This document shows, one piece after another, positions 1 to 5,179 of a stretch of 9,536 nucleotides of DNA. A program made the position numbers and the translations under genes. Source of the DNA: an uncultured Pseudomonadota bacterium (lineage in GTDB: Bacteria > Pseudomonadota > Gammaproteobacteria > Burkholderiales > SG8-39); NCBI GenBank assembly GCA_903864555.1, contig CAIPGJ010000204.1:1-9536 (forward strand). The letters are read 5' to 3'. The notes under the pieces were generated by a model, which did no database searches, was not told where the DNA came from, and was given only the letters and a program-made list of their open reading frames with translations. The number at the start of each line of letters is the position of its first letter. Positions within the stretch are counted from its first letter, which is position 1.

Positions 1-408
1 CAAGGAGGAGAGCACCAGCGCGGTCGAGGACATGGCCAGCGCCAGACCCACCAGCAGGGCTGGCCGCCACTCCAGCCCCAGTAGCAGGCAGATGCCACCG
101 GCCACGACGGCCGTGGCCAGTACCTGCGCACCACCAAGACCAAATACGGGCTTGCGCAACACCCACAGCCGACGTGGCTCCAGCTCAAGCCCGATCAGGA
201 AAAGCAGCAGCACCACGCCGAACTCGGCAATCTCGAGGGTCGGGGCAATCTCACCGCCCAGCCAGGCCATGGCGCCCAGCCCGGATGGCCCCAACAACAT
301 GCCTGCTGCCAGATAACCCAGCACGGCGCCCAATCTGAGGCGGCGAAACAAGGGCACAACGAGGACCGCCGTAAGCAGAAAGACTGCGGCGAGCGGCAGG
401 AAATGCAT
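1..408 (-). CDS. KefB/KefC-type K+/H+ antiporter, N-terminal part (cut by window edge)
   Basis: Hand translation of the minus strand from the ATG at 408-406 gives 136 open codons that run off the left edge. The protein is a chain of hydrophobic segments with the opening signature of the monovalent cation:proton antiporter-2 family: RLGAVLGYLAAGMLLGPSGL near residues 25-44, then EFGVVLLLFLIGLELEPRRLW near 62-82, and LALAMSSTALVLSSL at the cut end. These match KefB/KefC closely in order and spacing. Such inner-membrane proteins exchange K+ for H+ and protect against electrophiles; the C-terminal NAD-binding KTN domain that would separate Kef from plain Na+/H+ exchangers lies outside the window. 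An in-frame TGA two codons before the ATG fixes this start. No clear Shine-Dalgarno is visible. The gene begins 28 bases after the FMN reductase stop and probably shares its transcript. Confidence 0.88.
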   Translation of the reverse strand, partial: MHFLPLAAVFLLTAVLVVPLFRRLRLGAVLGYLAAGMLLGPSGLGAMAWLGGEIAPTLEIAEFGVVLLLFLIGLELEPRRLWVLRKPVFGLGGAQVLATAVVAGGICLLLGLEWRPALLVGLALAMSSTALVLSSL

Positions 409-436
409 CCGGGATCAGCCGATCGACGACATCAGG

Positions 437-1027
437 TCAGGCTGCCAGACGCCCGGCAACGTTGATCAGCCGCTGAGCGAGACCGGTGATGGAAGCCTGC
501 AGCTTGGGGTCATTCAGCTTCCCATCGGCGTCGAACTTCTCGTGCGCACGCGGAACGCCCAGTTGTTCGCTCAAAACCAGCACAGACAATGCCTGCAGCA
601 CCTGCCTGAGATGTTGCAGGCCGCGCAGGCCACCCAAAGCGCCAGGGGTGGCTGACATCAGCAATGCAACCTTGTTCTGATAGGGAACCAGTCCATTCTG
701 CCCGCCATCCGGACGTGACATCCAGTCCAGTGCATTCTTGAACACCGCTGGAATGGATGCATTGTTCTCGGGTGAAACGATGAGCAACGCCTGGTGTTCC
801 ATCATCAGGCTCCGCAGCCGGCGGGCATGCAGCGGCAAGCCCTCCCGGTCTTCCAGGTCACCGTGGTAGACCGGCATCGGAAAATCATCGAGATTCACCT
901 CGGTCACGTTCGCGCCGGCCTGCATCAGGGCGGCGCATGCAACATGCTGCAACTTGCGATTCAGCGAATCCCGACGGGCGCTGCCGGCAATGGCGAGTAT
1001 CCGTAAAGGCACGATCTCAGCCACCAT
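437..1027 (-). CDS. NADPH-dependent FMN reductase / quinone reductase family protein
   Basis: A 196-residue flavodoxin-fold protein of the FMN_red family (ChrR/YieF/azoreductase type). The phosphate-binding loop GSARRDSLNRKL lies at residues 15-26. The second flavin loop SPENNASIPAVFKNALDW lies at 85-102, and PGALGGLRGLQHLR at 128-141. Family members bind FMN and reduce quinones, chromate or azo compounds with NAD(P)H in the cytoplasm. The second loop usually reads PEYN; here the Tyr is Asn (N88), so flavin or substrate contacts may differ. The ATG at 1027-1025 is preceded by only a weak ribosome site (CTGG); a GTG at codon 2 or 6 is possible. It sits 34 bases after dps and 28 before the Kef gene, suggesting a three-gene operon. 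The family assignment is firm; the substrate is unknown, and a role as a Kef partner is inference. Confidence 0.9.
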   Translation of the reverse strand: MVAEIVPLRILAIAGSARRDSLNRKLQHVACAALMQAGANVTEVNLDDFPMPVYHGDLEDREGLPLHARRLRSLMMEHQALLIVSPENNASIPAVFKNALDWMSRPDGGQNGLVPYQNKVALLMSATPGALGGLRGLQHLRQVLQALSVLVLSEQLGVPRAHEKFDADGKLNDPKLQASITGLAQRLINVAGRLAA

Positions 1028-1061
1028 CCAGAATCACCGATGGAACCGGGCGCATCGTGGG

Positions 1062-1532
1062 CTATTTTTCCAGCAGGCTGCGCAGCATCCAGGCGTTCTT
1101 CTCGTGGATCTGCATGCGCTGTGTCAGAAGGTCTGTGGTCGGTTCGTCGCTGGCCTTGTCCGACAGTGGCAGGATGGAGCGGGCAGTCTTGACCACCGCC
1201 TCATTACCCTGGACCAACAGCTTGATCATTTGCTCGGCCTTGGGCACACCTGGAGTCTCGGTAATCGAGGCCAGCTTGGAGAATTCCGCGTAGGTTCCGG
1301 GAGCCGGGTGGCCCAGCGAACGGATGCGCTCCGCTATCAGGTCCAGTGCCAGCCACAACTCGTTGTACTGGTCCATGAACATCAGGTGCAGAGTATTGAA
1401 CATCGGCCCGGTCACGTTCCAGTGGAAATTGTGCGTCTTCAGATAAAGGACATAGGTGTCGGCCAGCAGGCGTGACAGCCCCTGTGCGATTTTTGCCCTG
1501 TCCTTGGCGCTGATGCCGGTATTGATCTCCAT
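1062..1532 (-). CDS. dps: Dps family ferritin-like DNA-binding protein
   Basis: A 156-residue Dps/ferritin-like protein, the usual family length. The core [12 protein letters not shown] (34-45) and the helix ending [12 protein letters not shown] (63-74) carry the inter-subunit ferroxidase residues. By ungapped alignment to E. coli Dps, H37, H49, D64 and E68 correspond to H51, H63, D78 and E82. The position equivalent to Asp67 appears to be Met53, with Asp54 beside it. The C-terminal helix [18 protein letters not shown] is typical. Dps dodecamers oxidise Fe(II) with H2O2, store the mineral and shield DNA in stationary phase or oxidative stress. The start is supported by a strong GGAGGA four bases upstream of the ATG. 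It has no Lys/Arg-rich N-terminal tail, so strong DNA binding is not assured. It heads the run with the FMN reductase and Kef genes and follows the thioredoxin gene after 191 bases. Confidence 0.96.
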   Translation of the reverse strand: MEINTGISAKDRAKIAQGLSRLLADTYVLYLKTHNFHWNVTGPMFNTLHLMFMDQYNELWLALDLIAERIRSLGHPAPGTYAEFSKLASITETPGVPKAEQMIKLLVQGNEAVVKTARSILPLSDKASDEPTTDLLTQRMQIHEKNAWMLRSLLEK

Positions 1533-1723
1533 GCCGTCCTCCGTTACTTGCTTGGGTGGGATGCGAAGATGATATCAGCAGGGTACCGCGATTCACCATC
1601 GAGGCTGGCACGGCCCCATCGGCCAGGTGGCACCGTGCGGAAAACCGGAGGACCGCTGCCCGGTTATCCGGCCCGTAGACGGCATCCGGTCCGGAAGCCA
1701 GTCCGGGAGCCCGGAATCAGCCA
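1533..1723. other. Thioredoxin-dps intergenic gap with CCGG-rich dyads and possible dps promoter
   Basis: This 191-base gap lies between two minus-strand genes. The half nearest the thioredoxin stop is full of CCGG motifs. The clearest dyad is TCCGGG-AG-CCCGGA at 1702-1715, nine bases after the stop on the minus strand; it could fold but has no U tract, so it is at best a weak terminator or an RNA-processing stem. Nearer dps, the minus strand reads TATCAT at 1574-1569, a possible -10 about 37 bases upstream of the start codon, inside the palindrome TGATATCA (1570-1577). No convincing -35 is seen. Confidence 0.35.
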
Positions 1724-2101
1724 TCAGGTTGCAGCTTCTCCATCCCGCTGCTGGGCAATTTCCTGATGGACCACGGCCATGTCCATCTGCAGCGTCTGGG
1801 TGATGACATCCTCCAGCGCCGGGGCCGGCAGGGCGCCCGCCTCCGAATAAAGTATGACCTTCTCCCGAAAGACCATGAGCGTGGGAATGGAACGGATGTT
1901 GAAAGCACCGGCAAGCTCCTGCTGCTCTTCGGTGTTGACCTTCGCAAACACCACATCCGGATGGAGCTCAGAGGCCGCCTCATAGGTCGGCGCAAAGGCA
2001 CGGCACGGCCCGCACCAGGATGCCCAGAAGTCCACGATCACCACGTCATTCCCGGTGACGACTTCCTCGAAATTTTCCATGGTCAATTCTATGGTCGCCA
2101 T
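1724..2101 (-). CDS. Thioredoxin family protein
   Basis: A 125-residue thioredoxin. The active site WASWCGPCRAFAP has its redox cysteines at C30 and C33, and the cis-proline lies in SIPTLMVF (P73). The fold order VIVDFWASWC, then VVFAKVNTEE, then IRSIPT is standard for a cytoplasmic thiol-disulfide reductase; no signal peptide is visible. The C-terminal tail, about 15 residues past the last helix, is longer than in TrxA and ends polar. The open frame extends upstream to 2188, but the start at 2101 is preferred: AAGGAG sits five bases before that ATG, and MATIELTMENFEE is the expected N-terminus. A minus-strand TATACT about 24 bases upstream may be its -10. It is transcribed towards dps and divergently from gluQ. 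The physiological partner cannot be read from sequence. Confidence 0.94.
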   Translation of the reverse strand: MATIELTMENFEEVVTGNDVVIVDFWASWCGPCRAFAPTYEAASELHPDVVFAKVNTEEQQELAGAFNIRSIPTLMVFREKVILYSEAGALPAPALEDVITQTLQMDMAVVHQEIAQQRDGEAAT

Positions 2102-2124
2102 CTTCACTCCTTGAAGTTTCAGTG

Positions 2125-2130
2125 AGTATA
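2125..2130 (-). promoter_or_regulatory. Possible -10 element of the thioredoxin gene
   Basis: The minus strand reads TATACT here, 24 bases before the thioredoxin ATG at 2101. That would give a leader of roughly 15-20 bases containing the AAGGAG ribosome site. No good -35 match is found at 16-18 bases, so this is a tentative call. Confidence 0.35.
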
Positions 2131-2238
2131 TATGCGGGCAGGCAGCAAGGCGCTCGTGCAGCCAGGATTTCCCGCGACAGGCGTACATGTGCCTCGGTCA
2201 GCGACTCAAGCCATGGACAGGTGGAAATAGCTACCGCC

Positions 2239-2257
2239 ATTGACCAGACCAGTCAAT
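2239..2257. promoter_or_regulatory. Perfect dyad ATTGAC-N7-GTCAAT in the thioredoxin/gluQ divergent region
   Basis: Both arms match perfectly over 6 bases with a 7-base spacer, giving an operator-like geometry. The site lies about 90 bases upstream of the gluQ start and 138 upstream of the thioredoxin start. It contains TTGACC, which could alternatively be a -35, but no -10 lies 16-18 bases downstream. The bound factor, if any, is unknown to me. Confidence 0.35.
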
Positions 2258-2345
2258 CGCTGCGAAGCCCCCGGCCGGCATCTGGCAGAATAGATGTGAC
2301 CGGTTCAAGCCCCTTTGCCGGAAAGTCACTCTCACCCTGCCAATC

Positions 2346-3293
2346 ATGGAATCCTCACTCAGGGCCAGCTATCGCGGCCGGTTCGCACCCTCTCCCACCG
2401 GCCCCCTGCACTTCGGCTCGCTGATCGCGGCCCTGGGCAGCTGGCTGGACGCGCGCAGCCGGCAAGGCCAGTGGCTGGTGCGCATGGAAGATGTCGACGG
2501 TCCGCGCACTATCCCGGGTGCCGACTCGGCGATCCTGCGCGCACTTGACCGTTACGGACTGCATTGGGACGGCTGCGTGATGTACCAGAGTATGCGCAGC
2601 GACCTTTACGCCGATGCCCTGGAACAACTGACCAGGGATGGCCGGGTATTCCCCTGCGCCTGCACGCGTCGCGAGATCGCCGACTCCGCGCTGATTCCGT
2701 CCGCCCCGGGACAGGAAGTCGTCTATCCGGGAACCTGCCGTAATGAGCTGACGGCAGGCAGACAGCCGCGCGCCTGGCGCATGCGCGCTGGCGAGGCACA
2801 CATCGGCTTTACCGACCGGGTGCAGGGTGCACAGATGCAGCTTCTGGCCCGTGAGGTCGGTGACTTTGTCATCAAGCGCGCCGACGGGCCTTACGCCTAT
2901 CAGCTGGCCGTGGTCGTCGATGACGCCGCGCAGGGCATCACCCACGTGGTGCGCGGTGCCGACCTGCTGCGATCAACGGCCCGGCAAATGCTGTTGCAGC
3001 GCGAACTCGGACTGGCCTCTCCGGATTGGGCCCACCTGCCTGTGGCCGTCGGCCTTGCGGGAGAGAAGTTGTCGAAGCAGACCCTGGCGCCGGCCCTCTC
3101 GGACAGAGACATCGTCGCCACTTTGCATGCTGCCCTGGCGTTTCTCGGCCATGCCCCGCCTGGGGACATGGCAGGGGCCACAGGCCTTGAATTGCTGGAG
3201 TGGGCGCTGCAGGCGTGGAACATGGCGCAAGTGCCACGTGTACTGCAGCAATCGGCGCCACTCTGCCCTGCCGCTGCGGCGGGGCTCAGCTAA
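2346..3293 (+). CDS. gluQ: Glutamyl-queuosine tRNA(Asp) synthetase
   Basis: GluQ-RS (YadB) is a truncated paralogue of glutamyl-tRNA synthetase. It activates glutamate and attaches it to the queuosine at the wobble position of tRNA(Asp). The 315-residue length fits a catalytic core without the anticodon-binding domain. The N-terminal RGRFAPSPTGPLHFGSL (10-26) holds the HIGH-type motif HFGS at 22-25, and EKLSKQ (240-245) is the KMSKS-type loop. The zinc ligands typical of the family are present: C104 and C106 in PCAC, then Y127 and C131 in YPGTC. DGPYAYQLAVVVDD near 180-193 is also characteristic. The start ATG lacks a recognisable Shine-Dalgarno, but it is the only sensible start before the conserved block. 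The gene is divergent from the thioredoxin gene and overlaps the EamA gene tail-to-tail by 8 bases. No dksA, a frequent neighbour in gammaproteobacteria, is beside it. Confidence 0.97.
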   Translation: MESSLRASYRGRFAPSPTGPLHFGSLIAALGSWLDARSRQGQWLVRMEDVDGPRTIPGADSAILRALDRYGLHWDGCVMYQSMRSDLYADALEQLTRDGRVFPCACTRREIADSALIPSAPGQEVVYPGTCRNELTAGRQPRAWRMRAGEAHIGFTDRVQGAQMQLLAREVGDFVIKRADGPYAYQLAVVVDDAAQGITHVVRGADLLRSTARQMLLQRELGLASPDWAHLPVAVGLAGEKLSKQTLAPALSDRDIVATLHAALAFLGHAPPGDMAGATGLELLEWALQAWNMAQVPRVLQQSAPLCPAAAAGLS

Positions 3294-4188
3294 GGGACTT
3301 GCGCCCGGGAAACAATACCGTGGCCAGCGCGGCGCAGACCAGTACGAGAGCCGCATAATCGTTCCATGCCGGACGTTCATCCAGCAACAGCATGCCGCTG
3401 AAAACCCCAATCACCGGAACCAGCAGCGTGGAGAGTGATGACACGGTAACCGGTGCCGTCGTGGCAATGCGCATCCAGGCCCAGTTGCAGAAGATGAATG
3501 GCAGGAAGATGTTGTAGATCAGGCCTGCCAATGGCCAAGTGCTGAGCTCCAGTGGCGAGGGACTTTCAGGTTCGAAGATCAGCGCACCCAGCAGCAGCAG
3601 CGGAAAGGATAGCGCCATCTGCCATGCCGAAAACGCCAGCAGGGGCAGATCGATGGGCCAGCGGCGGATCATGACAATGCCCACCGCCCAGGCAATCGCC
3701 GCGCCGATCATCAGAGCTGCGCCCAGAGGCGCACGGCCCACAGCCGTGATTTCGCCCCCCAGCAACATCAGCACACCGCAAAATCCCAGGGCCAGTCCGG
3801 CCAGCCTGCGCCGGGTCACCGGTTCCTTCAGCCACCAGAAGCCCAGCAGCATGGCCCACAAGGGCATGCTGTACCCCAGAATGGCCGCCCTGCCCGAATC
3901 CATCATGCGGATGGCAAACACGGCAAGGATGTTCCAGGCCGCAAGATTGAAGAATGCAATGAGCGCCAGCGCACGCCACTGTTCACGCGGCACGGAAAGC
4001 CTTTGTCCCCCGATTCGTGCCATGGCGAAAAGCACGATAGCTGCCACACCAAGACACCAGGCGCGGAAATTCAGAGGAGGCATTTCGCCCAGCACGATCT
4101 TCATCACCGGCCAGTTGAGCCCCCAGAACAGGGAAATGGCGGCGATGAGCCAGTAAACCGAGCGAGGGAGGACGGTTGAGGAATGCAT
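3286..4188 (-). CDS. EamA/DMT-superfamily transporter
   Basis: A 300-residue integral membrane protein with about ten hydrophobic segments, in the two-repeat pattern of the drug/metabolite transporter superfamily. Repeat one spans roughly residues 11-145 and repeat two about 155-293. Each repeat ends in the family-typical pattern of an acidic residue after a helix followed by a Gly/Ala-rich helix: LKEPVTRRRLAGLALGFCGVL near 120-140 and LLDERPAWNDYAALVLVCAAL near 268-288. The N-terminal ISLFWGLNWPVMK is also typical. Such proteins export or import small metabolites at the inner membrane; the substrate cannot be predicted. The ATG at 4188 has no clear ribosome site. A possible minus-strand promoter (TATACT at 4223-4218, TTGGTT at 4248-4243, long 19-base spacer) lies upstream. 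Its stop codon is inside the end of gluQ. Confidence 0.93.
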   Translation of the reverse strand: MHSSTVLPRSVYWLIAAISLFWGLNWPVMKIVLGEMPPLNFRAWCLGVAAIVLFAMARIGGQRLSVPREQWRALALIAFFNLAAWNILAVFAIRMMDSGRAAILGYSMPLWAMLLGFWWLKEPVTRRRLAGLALGFCGVLMLLGGEITAVGRAPLGAALMIGAAIAWAVGIVMIRRWPIDLPLLAFSAWQMALSFPLLLLGALIFEPESPSPLELSTWPLAGLIYNIFLPFIFCNWAWMRIATTAPVTVSSLSTLLVPVIGVFSGMLLLDERPAWNDYAALVLVCAALATVLFPGRKSLS

Positions 4189-4284
4189 TCAAAGATATTG
4201 TTAGTGCCAACTCACAAAGTATACCAAGCTTGATTGGATATTAACCAACTGATTCTAAAGAAAATGAATCCCTTGGGAAATATA

Positions 4285-4299
4285 TGCTGCAATGCCGCA
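4285..4299. promoter_or_regulatory. Upstream PhaR-like dyad TGCTGC-aat-GCCGCA
   Basis: The arms pair at 5 of 6 positions around a 3-base centre. The form resembles the CTGC-N3-GCAG pattern described for PhaR, the phasin repressor, in alphaproteobacteria. It ends 8 bases before the -35 of the phasin promoter. The operator role is inference. Confidence 0.45.
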
Positions 4300-4307
4300 A
4301 AAAAATC

Positions 4308-4335
4308 TTGACAAGGTTTCTTTTGCCTATAGAAT
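4308..4335 (+). promoter_or_regulatory. Sigma-70 promoter of the phasin gene
   Basis: A perfect TTGACA -35 (4308-4313) and TAGAAT -10 (4330-4335) are separated by 16 bases. Transcription would begin near 4342, giving a leader of about 100 bases before the phasin ATG. The strong match suits an abundant granule protein. Confidence 0.8.
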
Positions 4336-4343
4336 GTGAATTG

Positions 4344-4354
4344 TTGCATCGCAA
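4344..4354. promoter_or_regulatory. Downstream PhaR-like dyad TTGC-atc-GCAA
   Basis: A perfect 4-base dyad with a 3-base centre sits at the predicted transcription start of the phasin gene, where a repressor would block initiation. It has the same TGC-N3-GC core as the dyad at 4285-4299; the two centres are 57 bases apart. Binding by PhaR is inferred, since no phaR gene is in the window. Confidence 0.45.
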
Positions 4355-4441
4355 TATAAGAAAGTGGACGTAAGAAAGACAGCGTCCTCAGTGCAGACCG
4401 GCAGGACCCTGACTAGCTTTCTCACTATCTAGGAGCCAGAC

Positions 4442-4978
4442 ATGTATGTAACACCGGATCAAGTGCTTGCTACAAACAAGGCGGGTGTAGAGGCGCTGTT
4501 GGGCCTGGCGCATACCCAGTTTGCCGCTTTCGAAAAGCTGTCCGCCCTCGCGTTCAACGCCACCAAGTCGGCTTTCGAAGACAGCGTTGCCCACACCCGC
4601 GCGCTGATCAATGCCAAGGACGTTCAGGAAGTGATCAATCTCAACAGTGCAGCCGCCCAGCCGGCCCTGGAAAAGGCGATTGCCCTGTCCCGCAATGTCT
4701 ATGACGTCGCGACTCGGTCGCAAGGCGATCTGACCAAACTGGTCGAAGGCCAGGCTGGCGAACTGAACAAATCCGTCGTCGGAATGCTCGACAAGGTGAC
4801 CAAGGGCGCCCCGGCCGGTTCCGATGTTGCCGTGGCTGCCGTAAAATCAGCCCTCGCCGCAGCGAACTCTGCCTACGACAGCATGTCCAAAGTAGCGAAG
4901 CAGGCAACCGACATGGCCGAAGCGAATTTCGCTGCCGTCACGTCAGTCGCCAAGGAAACGAAGAAAAAAGCAGCCTGA
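4442..4978 (+). CDS. phaP: Phasin family protein (PHA granule-associated)
   Basis: A 178-residue, Ala-rich, helical protein without cysteine or membrane segments, typical of betaproteobacterial PhaP-type phasins. The opening MYVTPDQVLATNKAGVEALL and the AFEKLSALAFNATKSAFED stretch (about 29-47) match the amphipathic helical phasin domain. A second long helical part follows, and a Lys-rich end ETKKKAA. Phasins coat polyhydroxyalkanoate granules, control their number and size, and are among the most abundant proteins when storage polymer is made. AGGAG at 4431-4435, six bases before the ATG, fixes the start. Expression is likely from the promoter at 4308-4335 and may be repressed by PhaR through the flanking dyads. 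It is a single-gene unit ending in a structured 3' region and a strong terminator. No PHA synthase or phaR gene is in view. Confidence 0.95.
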   Translation: MYVTPDQVLATNKAGVEALLGLAHTQFAAFEKLSALAFNATKSAFEDSVAHTRALINAKDVQEVINLNSAAAQPALEKAIALSRNVYDVATRSQGDLTKLVEGQAGELNKSVVGMLDKVTKGAPAGSDVAVAAVKSALAAANSAYDSMSKVAKQATDMAEANFAAVTSVAKETKKKAA

Positions 4979-5082
4979 TACAAGTTGCGGGGCATGTCCC
5001 CGCAAGACAGCCCCACGGGGCTGCCGAAAATGGATTGCACAGCAGCCGATTTTCGACAGCCAAATGGCTTACCGTGCTACAG
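4979..5082 (+). other. Structured 3' untranslated region of the phasin mRNA (hairpin array)
   Basis: Starting 6 bases after the phasin stop, four dyads follow one another. They are TTGCGGGG-N5-CCCCGCAA (4985-5005), CAGCCC-N4-GGGCTG (5008-5023), CGAAAAT-N17-ATTTTCG (5025-5055) and AGCC-AAAT-GGCT (5058-5069). None has a U tract, so they look like stabilising or processing stems rather than terminators. I find no credible small gene here. Confidence 0.6.
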
Positions 5083-5149
5083 CGTCTGCGGTCCTCCTCC
5101 TCCTTCCGCGGACGTTTTTCAGCCCCGGCAGCAATGCCGGGGCTTTTTT
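5083..5149 (+). ncRNA. Candidate C-rich-loop sRNA or sRNA-like 3' UTR module
   Basis: A 9-bp stem (CGTCTGCGG at 5083-5091 with CCGCGGACG at 5106-5114, one G-U pair) displays the 14-base loop TCCTCCTCCTCCTT. It is followed by TTTTT and at once by a strong terminator hairpin. The loop repeats CCUCCU and contains CCUCCUU, the core of the 16S rRNA anti-Shine-Dalgarno, so it could pair with ribosome sites such as the AGGAG of the phasin gene itself. A CCUCC-loop stem plus terminator is the architecture of the 'cuckoo' RNAs of proteobacteria. No good dedicated promoter is visible upstream, so release from the phasin transcript by processing seems more likely than independent initiation. That it functions as an sRNA is inference. 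Confidence 0.5.
5121..5149 (+). terminator. Intrinsic terminator of the phasin transcription unit
   Basis: A perfect 10-bp stem, AGCCCCGGCA (5121-5130) with TGCCGGGGCT (5135-5144), is closed by a GCAA tetraloop. A run of T to 5149 follows, then CTTTC. On the minus strand the stem is followed by GAAAAACG, so it is not a good terminator for the opposing CinA-like gene, which stops 30 bases away. Confidence 0.93.
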
Positions 5150-5179
5150 CTTTCTGGTCACCTGCCACGGCAGTTGATT

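Larger units (their letters stand above)
4189..4441. other. AT-rich divergent control region between the EamA transporter and phasin genes
   Basis: By hand count 64 of 180 bases in 4201-4380 are G or C (about 36%), far below the surrounding genes. The region holds the phasin promoter and two PhaR-like dyads, listed separately. It also holds small inverted repeats of unknown meaning: CAAGCTTG at 4225-4232, TTGG-N7-CCAA starting near 4234, and GATTC-N10-GAATC at 4251-4270. No gene is seen in it. Confidence 0.7.

Noticed and set aside
32..316. Plus-strand open frame of 94 codons
   Set aside because: It lies antisense to the Kef-type antiporter, whose minus-strand translation has clear family signatures; the plus frame is Ser/Pro/Arg-rich with no recognisable domain.
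954..1475. Plus-strand open frame of 173 codons
   Set aside because: Antisense to dps and the FMN reductase start; no motif, and dps itself is unmistakable.
1702..1715. Intrinsic terminator after the thioredoxin gene
   Set aside because: The dyad is only 5-6 bp and no T run follows on the minus strand.
2102..2188. Longer thioredoxin with 29 extra N-terminal residues
   Set aside because: The extension lacks a ribosome site and family similarity, while AAGGAG sits at the right distance before the ATG at 2101.
5092..5105. On the minus strand the CCU loop reads AAGGAGGAGGAGGA, like a very strong ribosome site
   Set aside because: No ATG, GTG or TTG lies at a usable distance on that strand and no credible minus-strand gene follows before phasin.
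5121..5149. Bidirectional terminator serving phasin and the CinA-like gene
   Set aside because: Only the plus strand has a U tract after the stem; on the minus strand the stem is followed by GAAAAACG.
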